DNA of 64,000 nt, taken from assembly GCF_030409335.1 (NCBI RefSeq), contig NZ_JAUFPN010000142.1, positions 1 to 64,000 on the forward strand. Direction: 5' to 3'. Under the pieces are notes generated by a model. That model was not told the DNA's origin. It saw only the letters and a list, made by a program, of their open reading frames with translations, and ran no database searches. Origin of the DNA: Paeniroseomonas aquatica. GTDB taxonomy: Bacteria; Pseudomonadota; Alphaproteobacteria; Acetobacterales; Acetobacteraceae. This document shows, piece by piece, positions 26,172 to 35,450 of this stretch (the stretch's first letter is position 1; each line of letters starts with the position of its first letter). A program made the position numbers and the translations under genes.

Positions 26172-26923
26172 GCCCCCGGGCCATCCGCATCGGTGGACTC
26201 GACGACCGGCCGCGCCCCGCGCCGCTGCAGCCAGGCGACGCCCATCAGGTCGAACAGGCTCACCGCCAGCCGGTCCAGCGTGCCGTAGTTCGAGGCGCCG
26301 CGGGTGCGCGGCCGGTGGTTCACCGGCTCGCTCACCACCGTCCCGCCCTGGCGCAGCACCAGCGCCGGCAGGAAGCGGTGCATGTGGTCGAAGTGCGGCA
26401 GCGCGAGGAACAGGGCGCGCGGGAAGACCTTCAGCCCGCAGCCGGTATCCGGCGTCGCATCGCCCAGCAGCCGGGCGCGGATGCGGTTGGCGATGCGGCT
26501 CGAGCGCCGCTTCACCCAGCTGTCCCGCCGGGTCACCCGGTGGCCGGCGACCAGCAGCATCGCCCCGCCGGCCTCGGCCCGGGCGAGCATGCGCGGGATG
26601 TCGGCCGGGTCGTTCTGGCCGTCGCCGTCGAGGGTTGCGATCCAGGTGCCGCGCGCCGCCCGCACCCCGGTGATGACCGCGGCGGACTGGCCGCAGCTCG
26701 CGCGGTGCCGGAAATGGCGCAGCGGCGCGCCCGCCGCCGCCGCCCGCAGCGCCGCCGGCGTCGCATCGGTGGAGCCGTCGTCGACATAGACGATCTCATG
26801 CGCGACGCCGGCCAGCGCGGCCTCGATCTCGGCGACCAGGGGCGCGATGTTCGGCGCCTCGTTGCGCACGGGGATCACGACCGACAGGAGGGGTGTTGGG
26901 GTCGTGCCGGGGGCAGGGTGCAT
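26168..26923 (-). CDS. GT2 glycosyltransferase, dolichyl-phosphate-mannose-synthase-like
   Basis: 251 residues. The GT-A fold shows SVVIPVRNEAPNI, YVDDGSTD and LDGDGQNDP (DxD motif), then TPDTGCGLKVFPRALFLALPHFDHMHRFLP, the pattern of polyprenyl-phosphate mannose/glucose transferases. It has no membrane helices of its own. It is the first gene of a two-gene unit with the VTT protein and is divergent from ctaA. Confidence 0.88.
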   Translation of the reverse strand: MHPAPGTTPTPLLSVVIPVRNEAPNIAPLVAEIEAALAGVAHEIVYVDDGSTDATPAALRAAAAGAPLRHFRHRASCGQSAAVITGVRAARGTWIATLDGDGQNDPADIPRMLARAEAGGAMLLVAGHRVTRRDSWVKRRSSRIANRIRARLLGDATPDTGCGLKVFPRALFLALPHFDHMHRFLPALVLRQGGTVVSEPVNHRPRTRGASNYGTLDRLAVSLFDLMGVAWLQRRGARPVVESTDADGPGA

Positions 26924-27036
26924 CGCCGCGGTGCGGTAGCAGCCGGTGCCGCCAAGGGCAAGCCGCGGCCCCGGGTGCCCTGCTGCTGCGCGTGCCGCGC
27001 GGCGCTTCGCTTGATGCCGGATCGGCCCGGCCTGCC

Positions 27037-27049
27037 TATACTGTATCCA
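27037..27049 (+). promoter_or_regulatory. -10 element placed for a leaderless ctaA mRNA
   Basis: TATACT (27037-27042) lies 6 bp before the A of the ctaA ATG, so transcription would start at or within a base of the start codon. No Shine-Dalgarno sequence lies between. A TTGATG at 27011-27016 is the nearest -35 candidate, but with a 20-bp spacer. Confidence 0.45.
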
Positions 27050-28122
27050 TGCCCTTCGATGCTCCCTCCCGGACCCCCTCCCGCGCCCGGGCGATGCCGC
27101 GCGCCATCGCCCTCTGGCTGCTCGCCGTGGCCGGCATGGTCTGGGCCATGGTCGCCATCGGCGGCGCCACCCGGCTGACCGGCTCGGGCCTCTCGATCAT
27201 GGAATGGGCGCCGCTCTCGGGGGCGCTGCCGCCGCTGTCGGCGGCGGAGTGGGACCGGCTCTACCAGCTCTACCGCGGCATCCCGCAATACGCGCTGGTC
27301 AACCAGGGCTTCGGGATCGAGGGCTTCAAGCAGATCTTCTGGCTGGAGTGGATCCACCGCTTCTGGGGCCGGCTGATCGGCCTCGCCTACGCGCTGCCGC
27401 TGGCCTGGTTCTGGCTGCGCGGCCGCATCCCGGCCGGGCTCAAGCCGCGGCTGCTCGGGCTGCTGGTGCTGGGCGGGCTGCAGGGCGCGGTCGGCTGGTT
27501 CATGGTCGCTTCGGGCTTCGAGGCGGACCGCACCGCGGTCTCGCCCTATCGCCTCGTCATGCACCTCGGCCTGGCGCTGCTGCTCTTCGCGGCGCTCACC
27601 TGGACCGGGCTGGCGCTGCTGCGGCCGCGGCCGGCGGTGGCCGAGCCGGCCTTCGGCGGCCTCCGCCGCCAGGTGAAGGCGGCGGCCTGGCTGCTGGTCG
27701 GAGCCATGCTGGCGGGCGGCTTCGTCGCCGGCAACCGCGCCGGGCTCGACTACAACACCTTCCCGCTGATGGCCGGACGGCTGGTGCCCGAGGGCTACTG
27801 GGGGCTGCAGCCGGGCTGGACGAATCTCACCACCAATATCGCCACGGTGCAGTTCAACCACCGCCTGCTGGCGACCCTGGCCGGGCTGGCCGCGCTGGGG
27901 GCGGCCTTCGCCGCCTGGCGCCGGCTGCCGCCCGGCTTCGCCCGCAGCGCCTGCCTCGGCCTCGGCGCCGCGGTGCTGCTGCAGTACGGGCTCGGCGTCG
28001 CCACCCTGCTGGCCATGGTGCCGGTCTGGCTCGGCACCCTGCACCAGGCCTGCGCCGTGCTGGTGCTCGGGATGGCGCTGCTGGCGCTGAACGGGCTGCG
28101 CGGGCCGGAGCGGCGGCATTGA
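27049..28122 (+). CDS. ctaA: Heme A synthase (CtaA/COX15)
   Basis: 357 residues and eight membrane segments, of the alphaproteobacterial/mitochondrial COX15 type. It oxidises the C8 methyl of heme O to give heme A for aa3-type cytochrome oxidase. The four conserved histidines are in EWIHRFWGR, RLVMHLGLA, QFNHRLLA and TLHQACA; GGATRLTGSGLSIMEW is the N-terminal family signature. ATG 27049 is the start of similarity; the upstream in-frame extension is not homologous. The next gene starts at its stop codon. Confidence 0.95.
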   Translation: MPFDAPSRTPSRARAMPRAIALWLLAVAGMVWAMVAIGGATRLTGSGLSIMEWAPLSGALPPLSAAEWDRLYQLYRGIPQYALVNQGFGIEGFKQIFWLEWIHRFWGRLIGLAYALPLAWFWLRGRIPAGLKPRLLGLLVLGGLQGAVGWFMVASGFEADRTAVSPYRLVMHLGLALLLFAALTWTGLALLRPRPAVAEPAFGGLRRQVKAAAWLLVGAMLAGGFVAGNRAGLDYNTFPLMAGRLVPEGYWGLQPGWTNLTTNIATVQFNHRLLATLAGLAALGAAFAAWRRLPPGFARSACLGLGAAVLLQYGLGVATLLAMVPVWLGTLHQACAVLVLGMALLALNGLRGPERRH

Positions 28123-31100
28123 GCAGGACCGCCGCCGGGCCCGGCATGGCCGGCGAGGCGGCGCTCCTCGCGCATCCCGTGCTGGCCGCCCTGCGGCAGG
28201 GCATCGCGGTGTTCGATGCCGCCGCCCGGCTGGTCGCCGCCACCCCGCGCGCCGTCGCCCTCGGCGAGCTGGACCCGGCGCCCGGCGCCCCGCCCGCGAC
28301 CCCCGAGCCCGGCCAGGCCCGCATCCGGCCGGACGGCACGGTGGTGGCGGTCACCTCGGACCCCCTGCCGGATGGCGGCTGCGTCGTCACCTACACCGAC
28401 GTCACCGCGCAGGCCGCGGCCGAGGCGGCGCAGCGCGCGGAGGCCGGCCAGCTGCGGGCGACGCTCGATGCCCTGCGGCAGGGCGTCGCGGTCTTCGGGC
28501 CGGACCGGCGGCTGGTGGTGATGAACCGGCTGGCCCGGCGCCTCAGCGGCACCCCGGAAGGCTTCCCGCTGCCCGGCGCGCGATTCGACGAGGTGGTCGA
28601 TGCCCAGGCCGCCTCCGGCCTGTTCGGCGAGGGCGCCGCCGGGCTGGCGGAAGCGGCCCGCATCAAGCGGCTCGATCGCCGCCAGCCCATCCGCTACCAG
28701 CGCGCGACCCCCGGCGGCGAGGTGATCGAGGTCACCTCCGACCCGACGCCGGACGGCGGCTTCGTGCTGAACTTCATGGACATCACCGCCCGCGCCCAGG
28801 CCGAGGCGGCGGCGCGGGAGAGGGCCGGGACCCTGGCCGCGGCGCTGGACGCCATGCGGCATGGCTGCCTGATCTTCGACCCGGACCGGCGGCTGCTGGT
28901 CGCCAATGCCCAGGTCGCCGAGATCTGCGGCCTGTCGCCCGGGGATCTCGTCCCCGGCTGCAGCCGCGAGGCGTTCCTCCGCCTGCAGCTGGCCCGCGGC
29001 CTCCTGGGCGAGGGCGCCGCGGGCGAGGCGCGGCTGCGCGAGGTTCTGGCCCGCGACCCGCGCCAGCCCGGCAGCGAACGCCGCCGGCTGCCGAACGGCC
29101 GCTTCGTCGAGATCCTCTGGGCGCCGACCGAGGCGGGCGGGCAGGTGGTCACCTTCGCCGACATCACCGCCCTCGCCACCGCCAAGGCGGCGGCGCGGGA
29201 CCATGCCGCCCTGCTGCAGACCATGCAGGATTCGATGCGCCACGGCATCGCCCTGTTCGGCCCCGACGCCCGCCTCCTCATGGCCAATTCCCAGGCCGCC
29301 GAGCTGGCCGGGCTGCAGCCGGGCGACGTCGTGCCTGGCATGGCGGTCGCCGCGCTCAATGCCATCCGGCTGCGGCGCGGCGTCTTCGCCTCGGCGGCGG
29401 CGGCGGCGGCGGCCAGCGCCCGCGACCGCCGCACCCCGCACCGGTCCCGCCGCACCCTGCCCGACGGCCGGGTGGTCGAGGGCGCCTCCGACCCGACCCC
29501 GGACGGCGGCTTCGTCCTGACCTGGACGGATGTCACCGCGCTGTCCCGCGCCGATGCGGCGGCGGCGCAGCGGGCCGCCACGCAGCAGGCGATGATCGAG
29601 AACATGCGCACCGGCGTCGCGCTCTTCGGCCCCGGCCGGGAGCTGCTGGCGGCCAATCGCCTGGCCGAGCAGATGGTCGGCTACGAGCCCGGGGCGCTGC
29701 GGCCCGGCCGGCGGCTGGACGAGCTGGTGGCGGCCCAGGAGGTCGGCATGTTCACCGGCGACGCCGCCCTCGACCGGAGCTACCGGACCCTGGCGGTGGA
29801 GGCCGACCGGTCGCGCCCGCTGCGCTACACCCGGCCCTCCCGCGACGGCCGGGTGCTGGAGGTCGCCTCCGACCCGATGCCGGACGGCGGCTTCGTCGTC
29901 ACCCTCTCCGACATCACCGCCCTGGCCCGGGCCGAGGCGGAGGCCAAGCAGCGGGCGGCCATGCTGCAGGCCGCGCTCGATACCATGCGGCACGGGATCA
30001 TGCTGTTCGGGCCGGACCGCCGGCTGCTCGCCTCCAATGCCCTGGCCCGCGAGATCGGCGGGCTGCAGGCGGAGGAGCTGCGGCCGGGCATCCTGCTCGA
30101 GGACCAGCTTCGCCGGCAGCACGCCCGCGGCATGTACGGGCCGGGAGCCGAGGGCGACGGCAACCTGGCCCGGCTGCTGGCGGCGGATCGGGGCAGGCCC
30201 TGGCGGCGCACCCGGCGGATGCCCGACGGCAAGGTGGTCGAGGTCTACAGCGACCCGACCCCGGACGGCGGCTTCGTCGTCAGCTTCACCGACGTCACCG
30301 CCCGGGCCCTGGCCGAGGCAGATGCGCGGCAGCGCGCCGCCACCCTGCAGGTGACCCTGGACAACGTGCGGCACGGCATCGCCATGTACGGGCCGGACCG
30401 CCGGCTGCTGGTCGCCAACCGGCTCGCCGGGCCGCGGCATGGCCTGGACGACCTGCACGGCCGGGCCGGCGTGGCCTTCGACGCGCTGGTCCGCGAGCAG
30501 CAGGCGCTCGGCCTCTTCGGGCCGGAGCCGGAGGCGGCGCGGACCGCCGCCGAGTTGATCGGCATCGACCGCTCCCGGCCGATCCGCTACCGGCGCCGGA
30601 TGCCGGACGGGCGGGTGCTCGACATCGGCTCCGACCCCACCCCGGATGGCGGCTTCGTCGTCACCACCTCCGACGTGACCGACCTGGAGCAGGCCAAGGC
30701 CGAGGCCTCGGAGCGGGCCGCGGTGCTGCAGGTGATGCTCGACAACCTGCGGCACGGCATCCGCTACTTCGGCCCGGACCACCGACTGATCGCCTTCAAC
30801 AACCTGGTCGACGCGCTGACCGGGAATGCGCCGCAGGCGCTGAGGGTCGGCATCGGCTTCGAGGCGCTGCTGCAGTGGCAGGCCGAGCAGGGGATCTTCG
30901 GCGATGCCGAGGCGACCGCGGCGGCGCTGCGCATGGGCCATACCCTGAACCGGGGCGTGCCGGCGCGCTACGTGCGGCGGACGCCGCAGGGCCGGATCCT
31001 CGAGGTCACCTCCAGCCCGACGCCGGACGGCGGCTTCGTCGTCATCCACGCCGACGTCACCGAGCTGCTGGAGGCCCAGGGCGCCGCCGCGGACCGGGCG

Positions 31101-32948
31101 GCGCTGCTGCAGGTCATGCTGGACAGCATGCGCCACGGCATCGCGCTGTTCGACCGCGACTGCCGGCTGCTGACGGCCAATGCGCTGGTGGCCGAGCTGA
31201 TCGGCATCCCCGCCGCCGCGCTGCGCCCCGGCCGGCAGGCGGCCGAGCTGCTGCGGGAGGCGGTGGAGGCCGGGATGATGACCGAGGCGGCGCTGCAGGC
31301 GGTGCTGGAGGAGGCGCTGGAGGAGGGCCCCACCCGGCCGTCGCGGCGCAGCCGGCAGCGGCCGGACGGCCGGGTGATCGAGGTCTTCTGCGACCCGACG
31401 CCGGACGGCGGCTTCGTCGTCACCTACAGCGACGTCACCGCGGTGACCCTGGCCGAGGCGGCGGCGCGCGAGCGCGCCGGCATCCTGCAGGTCATGCTCG
31501 ACAACATCCGGCACGGCATCTGCTACTACGGCGCGGACCGCCGGGTGATCGCGGCCAATGCCCTGGCCGCCGAGCTGGCCGGACATCCGCCGGGGGCGCT
31601 GCGCCCGGGCCGCAGCCTCGACGCGCTGGTCGAGGAGCAGCTGGCGCTGCAGGTGCTGGGCGGCGACAGCGCCGCGGTGGCGCGGATGGCCCGCGAGATG
31701 GACCGCAGCCTGCCGGCGCGCTACGTCCGCCCCTGTCACGACGGCCGCATCCTCGAGGTCACCTCGGACCCGACCCCGGACGGCGGCTTCGTCGTCACCT
31801 CCTCCGACATCACCGCCCTGATGGATGCCGAGCAGGCGGTGCGGCATCGCGCCGACATCCTCCAGGCCATGCTGGAGAACAGCCGCCAGGGCATCATGCT
31901 GTTCGACCTCGAGGGCCGGGTGGTGGCGGCCAACGGCATGGCCGCCGCGCTGAACGGCCTGCCGCCGGAGGCGCTGCAGCCGGGGCGGCACATCCACGCC
32001 ATGATCGCCGACCAGGCGGAGGCCGGCTACTTCGATGCCGAGGTGCTGGGCGAGGCGCTGTCGCTGGTGCCGCGGGACCGGCCCTGGCCGGTGCCCTATA
32101 CCCGGCAGCGGACGCTGCAGCATGGGCGGATCATCGAGGTCACCACCGACCGCGCCGGCGAGGCCGGCTATATCCGCAGCTACCGCGACATCAGCGACGA
32201 GCAGCGGGCGCGCGCCGAGCTGGAGCGGGCGCGCGACGCTGCCGAGGCCGCCAACAAGGCCAAGTCCCGCTTCCTGGCGACGATGAGCCACGAGCTGCGG
32301 ACGCCGCTGAACGCCGTCATCGGCTTCTCCGAGGCCTTCATGGTGGACCGCGACCCGGTGCGCGGCCGGGACTACGTGCAGTCCATCCATGAGGCGGGGC
32401 GGCACCTGCTCTCGCTGATCGACGACATCCTCGACGTCACCCGCTCGGAGACCACCGGCTTCGCCGTCGTCGAGGGCCGGGTCGACCTCGGCGCGCTGGC
32501 CGGGGGCGTGGTGCGGGTGATGCAGGCGACCGCGGCGACCGCCCAGGTGGCCATCCAGGCGGCGCTGCCGGCGATCCTGCCGCTGGTCCGGGCCGACGAG
32601 CTGCGGCTGCGCCAGGTGCTGCTGAACCTCGTCGCCAATGCGGTGAAATTCACCCCCGCCGGCGGCACGGTGACCCTCGGCGCGGCGATCGAGCCGGGCG
32701 GCGACCTGCTGCTGCGGGTGTCCGATACCGGCATCGGCATGGCGGCCGCCGACATCCCCCGCGCCTTCGAGGCCTTCACCCAATTGGATTCATCGCTCTC
32801 CCGCCGCTTCCCCGGCTCGGGGCTCGGCCTATATCTGTCCCGGGCGCTGGCGGAGGCCCAGGGGGCCACGCTGACCCTGGAAAGCGCCCCCGGCGCCGGC
32901 ACCACCGCGGTGCTGCGCATCCCCAAAGCCCGCCTGCTGGCCGATTGA
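28119..32948 (+). CDS. Giant soluble histidine kinase with 11 tandem PAS modules
   Basis: 1609 residues from TTG 28119, which overlaps the ctaA stop (TTGA) and has GGAG 8 nt upstream; ATG 28146 is the alternative without a placed ribosome-binding site. Eleven PAS (PAS_7-like) modules of about 126 residues run from residue 20 to about 1365; module 1 is shortened. Most carry (M/L)RHGI, a GPDRRLL-type turn and DPTPDGGFVV, and are joined by Ala/Glu-rich signalling helices. HisKA follows with SHELRTPLNAVIGF (His1391), then HATPase with an N box LLNLVANAVKF, G1 DTGIGM and G2 GSGLGLYLS. There is no membrane segment, receiver domain or adjacent response regulator. Ligands are unknown. Confidence 0.9.
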   Translation: MSRTAAGPGMAGEAALLAHPVLAALRQGIAVFDAAARLVAATPRAVALGELDPAPGAPPATPEPGQARIRPDGTVVAVTSDPLPDGGCVVTYTDVTAQAAAEAAQRAEAGQLRATLDALRQGVAVFGPDRRLVVMNRLARRLSGTPEGFPLPGARFDEVVDAQAASGLFGEGAAGLAEAARIKRLDRRQPIRYQRATPGGEVIEVTSDPTPDGGFVLNFMDITARAQAEAAARERAGTLAAALDAMRHGCLIFDPDRRLLVANAQVAEICGLSPGDLVPGCSREAFLRLQLARGLLGEGAAGEARLREVLARDPRQPGSERRRLPNGRFVEILWAPTEAGGQVVTFADITALATAKAAARDHAALLQTMQDSMRHGIALFGPDARLLMANSQAAELAGLQPGDVVPGMAVAALNAIRLRRGVFASAAAAAAASARDRRTPHRSRRTLPDGRVVEGASDPTPDGGFVLTWTDVTALSRADAAAAQRAATQQAMIENMRTGVALFGPGRELLAANRLAEQMVGYEPGALRPGRRLDELVAAQEVGMFTGDAALDRSYRTLAVEADRSRPLRYTRPSRDGRVLEVASDPMPDGGFVVTLSDITALARAEAEAKQRAAMLQAALDTMRHGIMLFGPDRRLLASNALAREIGGLQAEELRPGILLEDQLRRQHARGMYGPGAEGDGNLARLLAADRGRPWRRTRRMPDGKVVEVYSDPTPDGGFVVSFTDVTARALAEADARQRAATLQVTLDNVRHGIAMYGPDRRLLVANRLAGPRHGLDDLHGRAGVAFDALVREQQALGLFGPEPEAARTAAELIGIDRSRPIRYRRRMPDGRVLDIGSDPTPDGGFVVTTSDVTDLEQAKAEASERAAVLQVMLDNLRHGIRYFGPDHRLIAFNNLVDALTGNAPQALRVGIGFEALLQWQAEQGIFGDAEATAAALRMGHTLNRGVPARYVRRTPQGRILEVTSSPTPDGGFVVIHADVTELLEAQGAAADRAALLQVMLDSMRHGIALFDRDCRLLTANALVAELIGIPAAALRPGRQAAELLREAVEAGMMTEAALQAVLEEALEEGPTRPSRRSRQRPDGRVIEVFCDPTPDGGFVVTYSDVTAVTLAEAAARERAGILQVMLDNIRHGICYYGADRRVIAANALAAELAGHPPGALRPGRSLDALVEEQLALQVLGGDSAAVARMAREMDRSLPARYVRPCHDGRILEVTSDPTPDGGFVVTSSDITALMDAEQAVRHRADILQAMLENSRQGIMLFDLEGRVVAANGMAAALNGLPPEALQPGRHIHAMIADQAEAGYFDAEVLGEALSLVPRDRPWPVPYTRQRTLQHGRIIEVTTDRAGEAGYIRSYRDISDEQRARAELERARDAAEAANKAKSRFLATMSHELRTPLNAVIGFSEAFMVDRDPVRGRDYVQSIHEAGRHLLSLIDDILDVTRSETTGFAVVEGRVDLGALAGGVVRVMQATAATAQVAIQAALPAILPLVRADELRLRQVLLNLVANAVKFTPAGGTVTLGAAIEPGGDLLLRVSDTGIGMAAADIPRAFEAFTQLDSSLSRRFPGSGLGLYLSRALAEAQGATLTLESAPGAGTTAVLRIPKARLLAD
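28470..32210 (+). repeat. Ten tandem ~378-bp coding repeats (PAS modules 2-11)
   Basis: Module starts fall about 126 codons apart between 28470 and 31878. The best preserved block is the DNA for SDPTPDGGFVVT, recurring with mostly synonymous changes (for example near 28738, 29488, 30247, 30632, 31393 and 31768). Modules 3 and 11 have lost this motif. The pattern indicates repeated in-frame duplication followed by drift. Confidence 0.85.
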
Positions 32949-32961
32949 TTGGAGCCACCCC

Positions 32962-34404
32962 ATGCCGCTCGACACGCCGCTCTCGGTCACCGACCGCCTG
33001 TTCTTCGCCGACGACCAGCTCGACCGCGCCGGGACGGAGGCGCTGGTGCAGTCAGCCCTGGCCGGGGCCGAGGACGGGGAGCTCTTCCTCGAGTACTGCG
33101 AGAGCGAGGGCATCTCGCTCGACGACGGCCGCATCCGCTCCGCCACCTTCGACGCGACGCGGGGCTTCGGCCTGCGCGCCGTGGCCGGCGAGGCCGCCGG
33201 CTACGCCCATTCCGGCGAGATGACCGAGGCGGCGCTGAAGCGCGCGGCCGAGACGGTCGGCGCGGTGCGGCAGGGCTATTCCGGCACGCTGGACCTGGCG
33301 CCGCGTGCGACCAACGCCCGGCTCTACGGCGACGGCAACCCGCTGACCCTGCTCGACTTCGGCGCCAAGACCGCGCTGCTCGGCGAGATCGACGCCTTCG
33401 CCCGGGCCCGCGACCCGCGGGTGAAGCAGGTCATGGCCTCGATCTTCGGCGAATGGCAGGCGGTGCAGATCATCCGTGCCGACGGTACCCGCGTCGCCGA
33501 CATCCGCCCGCTGGTGCGGCTCAACGTCGCGGTGGTGGTCGAGCAGGACGGCCGGCGCGAGACCGGCAGCCACGGCCTCGGCGGGCGGTTCGAATACGGC
33601 CGCATCCTGACCGAGCAGGTCTGGCACGGCGCGGTCGACGAGGCGCTGCGCCAGGCGCTGGTCAACCTCGACAGCGTCCCGGCCCCGGCCGGGGAGATGG
33701 AGGTGGTGCTCGGCCCGGGCTGGCCCGGGATTTTGCTGCACGAGGCGATCGGCCATGGGCTGGAGGGCGACTTCAACCGCAAGAAGACCAGCGCCTTCGC
33801 CGGCCTGCTCGGCCAGCGCGTCGCCTCGCCGGGCGTCACGGTGATCGACGACGGCACGATGCCGGACCGCCGCGGCTCGCTCACCGTCGACGACGAGGGC
33901 ACGCCGAGCCACCGCACCGTGCTGATCGAGGACGGCATCCTGGTCGGCTTCCTGCAGGACCGGCAGAACGCCCGGCTGATGGGCATGGACCCGACCGGCA
34001 ACGGCCGCCGCCAGAGCTACGCCCATATCCCGATGCCGCGGATGACCAATACCGTCATGCTCGGCGGAACCCATGCGCCGGAGGAGATCCTGCGCGGGGT
34101 CAAGAAGGGCCTCTACGCCGTGAATTTCGGCGGCGGGCAGGTCGACATCACCTCGGGCAAGTTCGTCTTCTCGGCGAGCGAGGCCTACCTCATCGAGGAC
34201 GGCAAGCTCGGCGCGCCGGTGAAGGGCGCGACCCTGATCGGCAACGGGCCGGACAGCCTGACCAAGGTGACCATGGTCGGCAACGACATGGCGCTGGACG
34301 CCGGCATCGGCACCTGCGGCAAGCAGGGCCAGGGCGTGCCGGTCGGCGTCGGCCAGCCGACCCTGAAGCTGGCCGGGCTGACGGTCGGCGGGACCGCCGT
34401 GTGA
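32962..34404 (+). CDS. tldD: Metalloprotease TldD
   Basis: 480 residues, the normal TldD length. It carries the zinc-binding HEAIGHGLEGD motif (His260 to His265) and the C-terminal CGKQGQGVPVGVGQPTLK signature. With TldE (PmbA) it forms a protease that matures modified peptides and degrades CcdA-like antitoxins. TldE is not in the window. GGAG lies 7-8 nt before the ATG. The GTG of the next gene overlaps its stop. Confidence 0.95.
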   Translation: MPLDTPLSVTDRLFFADDQLDRAGTEALVQSALAGAEDGELFLEYCESEGISLDDGRIRSATFDATRGFGLRAVAGEAAGYAHSGEMTEAALKRAAETVGAVRQGYSGTLDLAPRATNARLYGDGNPLTLLDFGAKTALLGEIDAFARARDPRVKQVMASIFGEWQAVQIIRADGTRVADIRPLVRLNVAVVVEQDGRRETGSHGLGGRFEYGRILTEQVWHGAVDEALRQALVNLDSVPAPAGEMEVVLGPGWPGILLHEAIGHGLEGDFNRKKTSAFAGLLGQRVASPGVTVIDDGTMPDRRGSLTVDDEGTPSHRTVLIEDGILVGFLQDRQNARLMGMDPTGNGRRQSYAHIPMPRMTNTVMLGGTHAPEEILRGVKKGLYAVNFGGGQVDITSGKFVFSASEAYLIEDGKLGAPVKGATLIGNGPDSLTKVTMVGNDMALDAGIGTCGKQGQGVPVGVGQPTLKLAGLTVGGTAV

Positions 34405-34871
34405 GCATCCGCCCGGCGCGGGCCGGGGAGGCGCCGCGCCTCGCCGCCATCGTCGAGGCGGCCTATGGGCCCTGGGTGCCCATCGTCGGGCGCCGGCCCT
34501 TCCCGATGCAGGACGACTACGCCGCCCGCATCGCCGCCGGCCAGGCCTGGGTGCTGGAGGATGCGGGCGCCATCGCCGGGCTGGTGGTGATCGAGCGGGA
34601 GGCGGATCACCTCCTGCTCGACAACATCGCCATCGACCCGGCCCGGCAGGGCCGCGGCGACGGCCGGGCGCTGCTCGACTTCGTCGAGGCGGAGGCGCGG
34701 CGGCTCGGGCTGGCCGAGGTGCGGCTCTATACCAACCTGCTGATGGAGCGGAACATCGCGCTCTATGCCCGCCGCGGCTACGCCGAGACGGGGCGGCGGC
34801 AGGAGCAGGGCTTCGCCCGGGTCTTCATGGCCAAGAGCCTCAGCGGTTGCGCCGCCAGAGCTCCTCGCTGA
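34401..34871 (+). CDS. GNAT-family N-acetyltransferase (GTG start)
   Basis: 156 residues starting at GTG 34401, overlapping the tldD stop (GTGA). The GNAT acetyl-CoA site is IDPARQGRGDGRALLDFVEAEA, followed by EVRLYTNLLMERNIALYARRGY, typical of the family. The acceptor is unknown. Coupling to tldD suggests co-expression. Its last 32 bp overlap the end of the convergent tspO gene. Confidence 0.85.
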   Translation: MSIRPARAGEAPRLAAIVEAAYGPWVPIVGRRPFPMQDDYAARIAAGQAWVLEDAGAIAGLVVIEREADHLLLDNIAIDPARQGRGDGRALLDFVEAEARRLGLAEVRLYTNLLMERNIALYARRGYAETGRRQEQGFARVFMAKSLSGCAARAPR

Positions 34872-35394
34872 GCAGGGCGGCGAAGCCGATCCAGCCGGCG
34901 TAGGGCACCGCCAGCAGCGCGGCGGGGCGGTCGACGTGGCGGGCGGCCTCGACATAGGCGGCGGCATTGGCGGTGGTCAGCACCGCCTCGGCGGTGGCGG
35001 CACCGCGGTCCCGGCGGCCGAAGCCGAGCCACATCCAGAGCGCGTTCAGGACCTGGATGCCGAACCAGTGGCCCAGCGCCCGGTCGCGGGCCGGCGACTT
35101 CGGCGCGTTCCAGATGCGCCAGCCCGAGAGGGTGAGGGCGCCGTAGAGCGGTAACCAGACCACGAAGGCGGCATCGGGCGGGTTGAAGGGCGGCTTCTCC
35201 AGCCGCTTGTAGTCGGCGCGGATGCGCGGGTGGTTGGGCGAGGGCGAATAGCGCGCGGCCACCAGGGCGGAGGCGAGCACCGCCCCGGCGGTGACGGCGA
35301 GGCCGAGGCCGAGGTCCCGGTCGCTCAGCGGGCGGGCGTTGCCGGGCTTGGCGATGCGTTGGATCAGCGCGTTGGGGATGAGGTCGCCGGGCAT
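34840..35394 (-). CDS. TspO/MBR-family membrane protein
   Basis: 184 residues with five hydrophobic helices. The conserved YKRLEKPPFNPPDAAFVVWLPLY and ALGHWFGIQVLNALWMWLGF segments identify TspO/MBR, a tetrapyrrole/sterol-binding protein that in Rhodobacter tunes pigment genes to oxygen. The match to short TspO is imperfect at the N-terminus (about 25 extra residues). It overlaps the convergent GNAT gene by 32 bp; CTCAATT repeats lie 57-163 bp upstream of its start. Confidence 0.8.
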   Translation of the reverse strand: MPGDLIPNALIQRIAKPGNARPLSDRDLGLGLAVTAGAVLASALVAARYSPSPNHPRIRADYKRLEKPPFNPPDAAFVVWLPLYGALTLSGWRIWNAPKSPARDRALGHWFGIQVLNALWMWLGFGRRDRGAATAEAVLTTANAAAYVEAARHVDRPAALLAVPYAGWIGFAALLSEELWRRNR

Positions 35395-35450
35395 CGGGTG
35401 GTCTCCGCCGTTCGGGCGAGAAGCGCCTAGCCTCGGGGGCGGTTCCCCGG

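Noticed and set aside
28470-32210. CRISPR-like or mobile repeat suspicion for the ~378-bp repeats
   Set aside because: The repeats are in one continuous frame, diverged mostly at synonymous positions, and encode PAS modules. There are no spacers.
27795-32783. A 1662-codon open frame on the minus strand opposite the PAS kinase
   Set aside because: It mirrors the repeat structure of the opposite gene and has Arg/Gly/His/Pro-rich, repetitive composition with no recognisable domain. Long antisense frames are expected at this GC content.
32949-34400. Apparent fusion of the GNAT protein to a long N-terminal domain
   Set aside because: The upstream part is an out-of-frame reading of tldD. A GTG overlapping the tldD stop gives the normal GNAT length.
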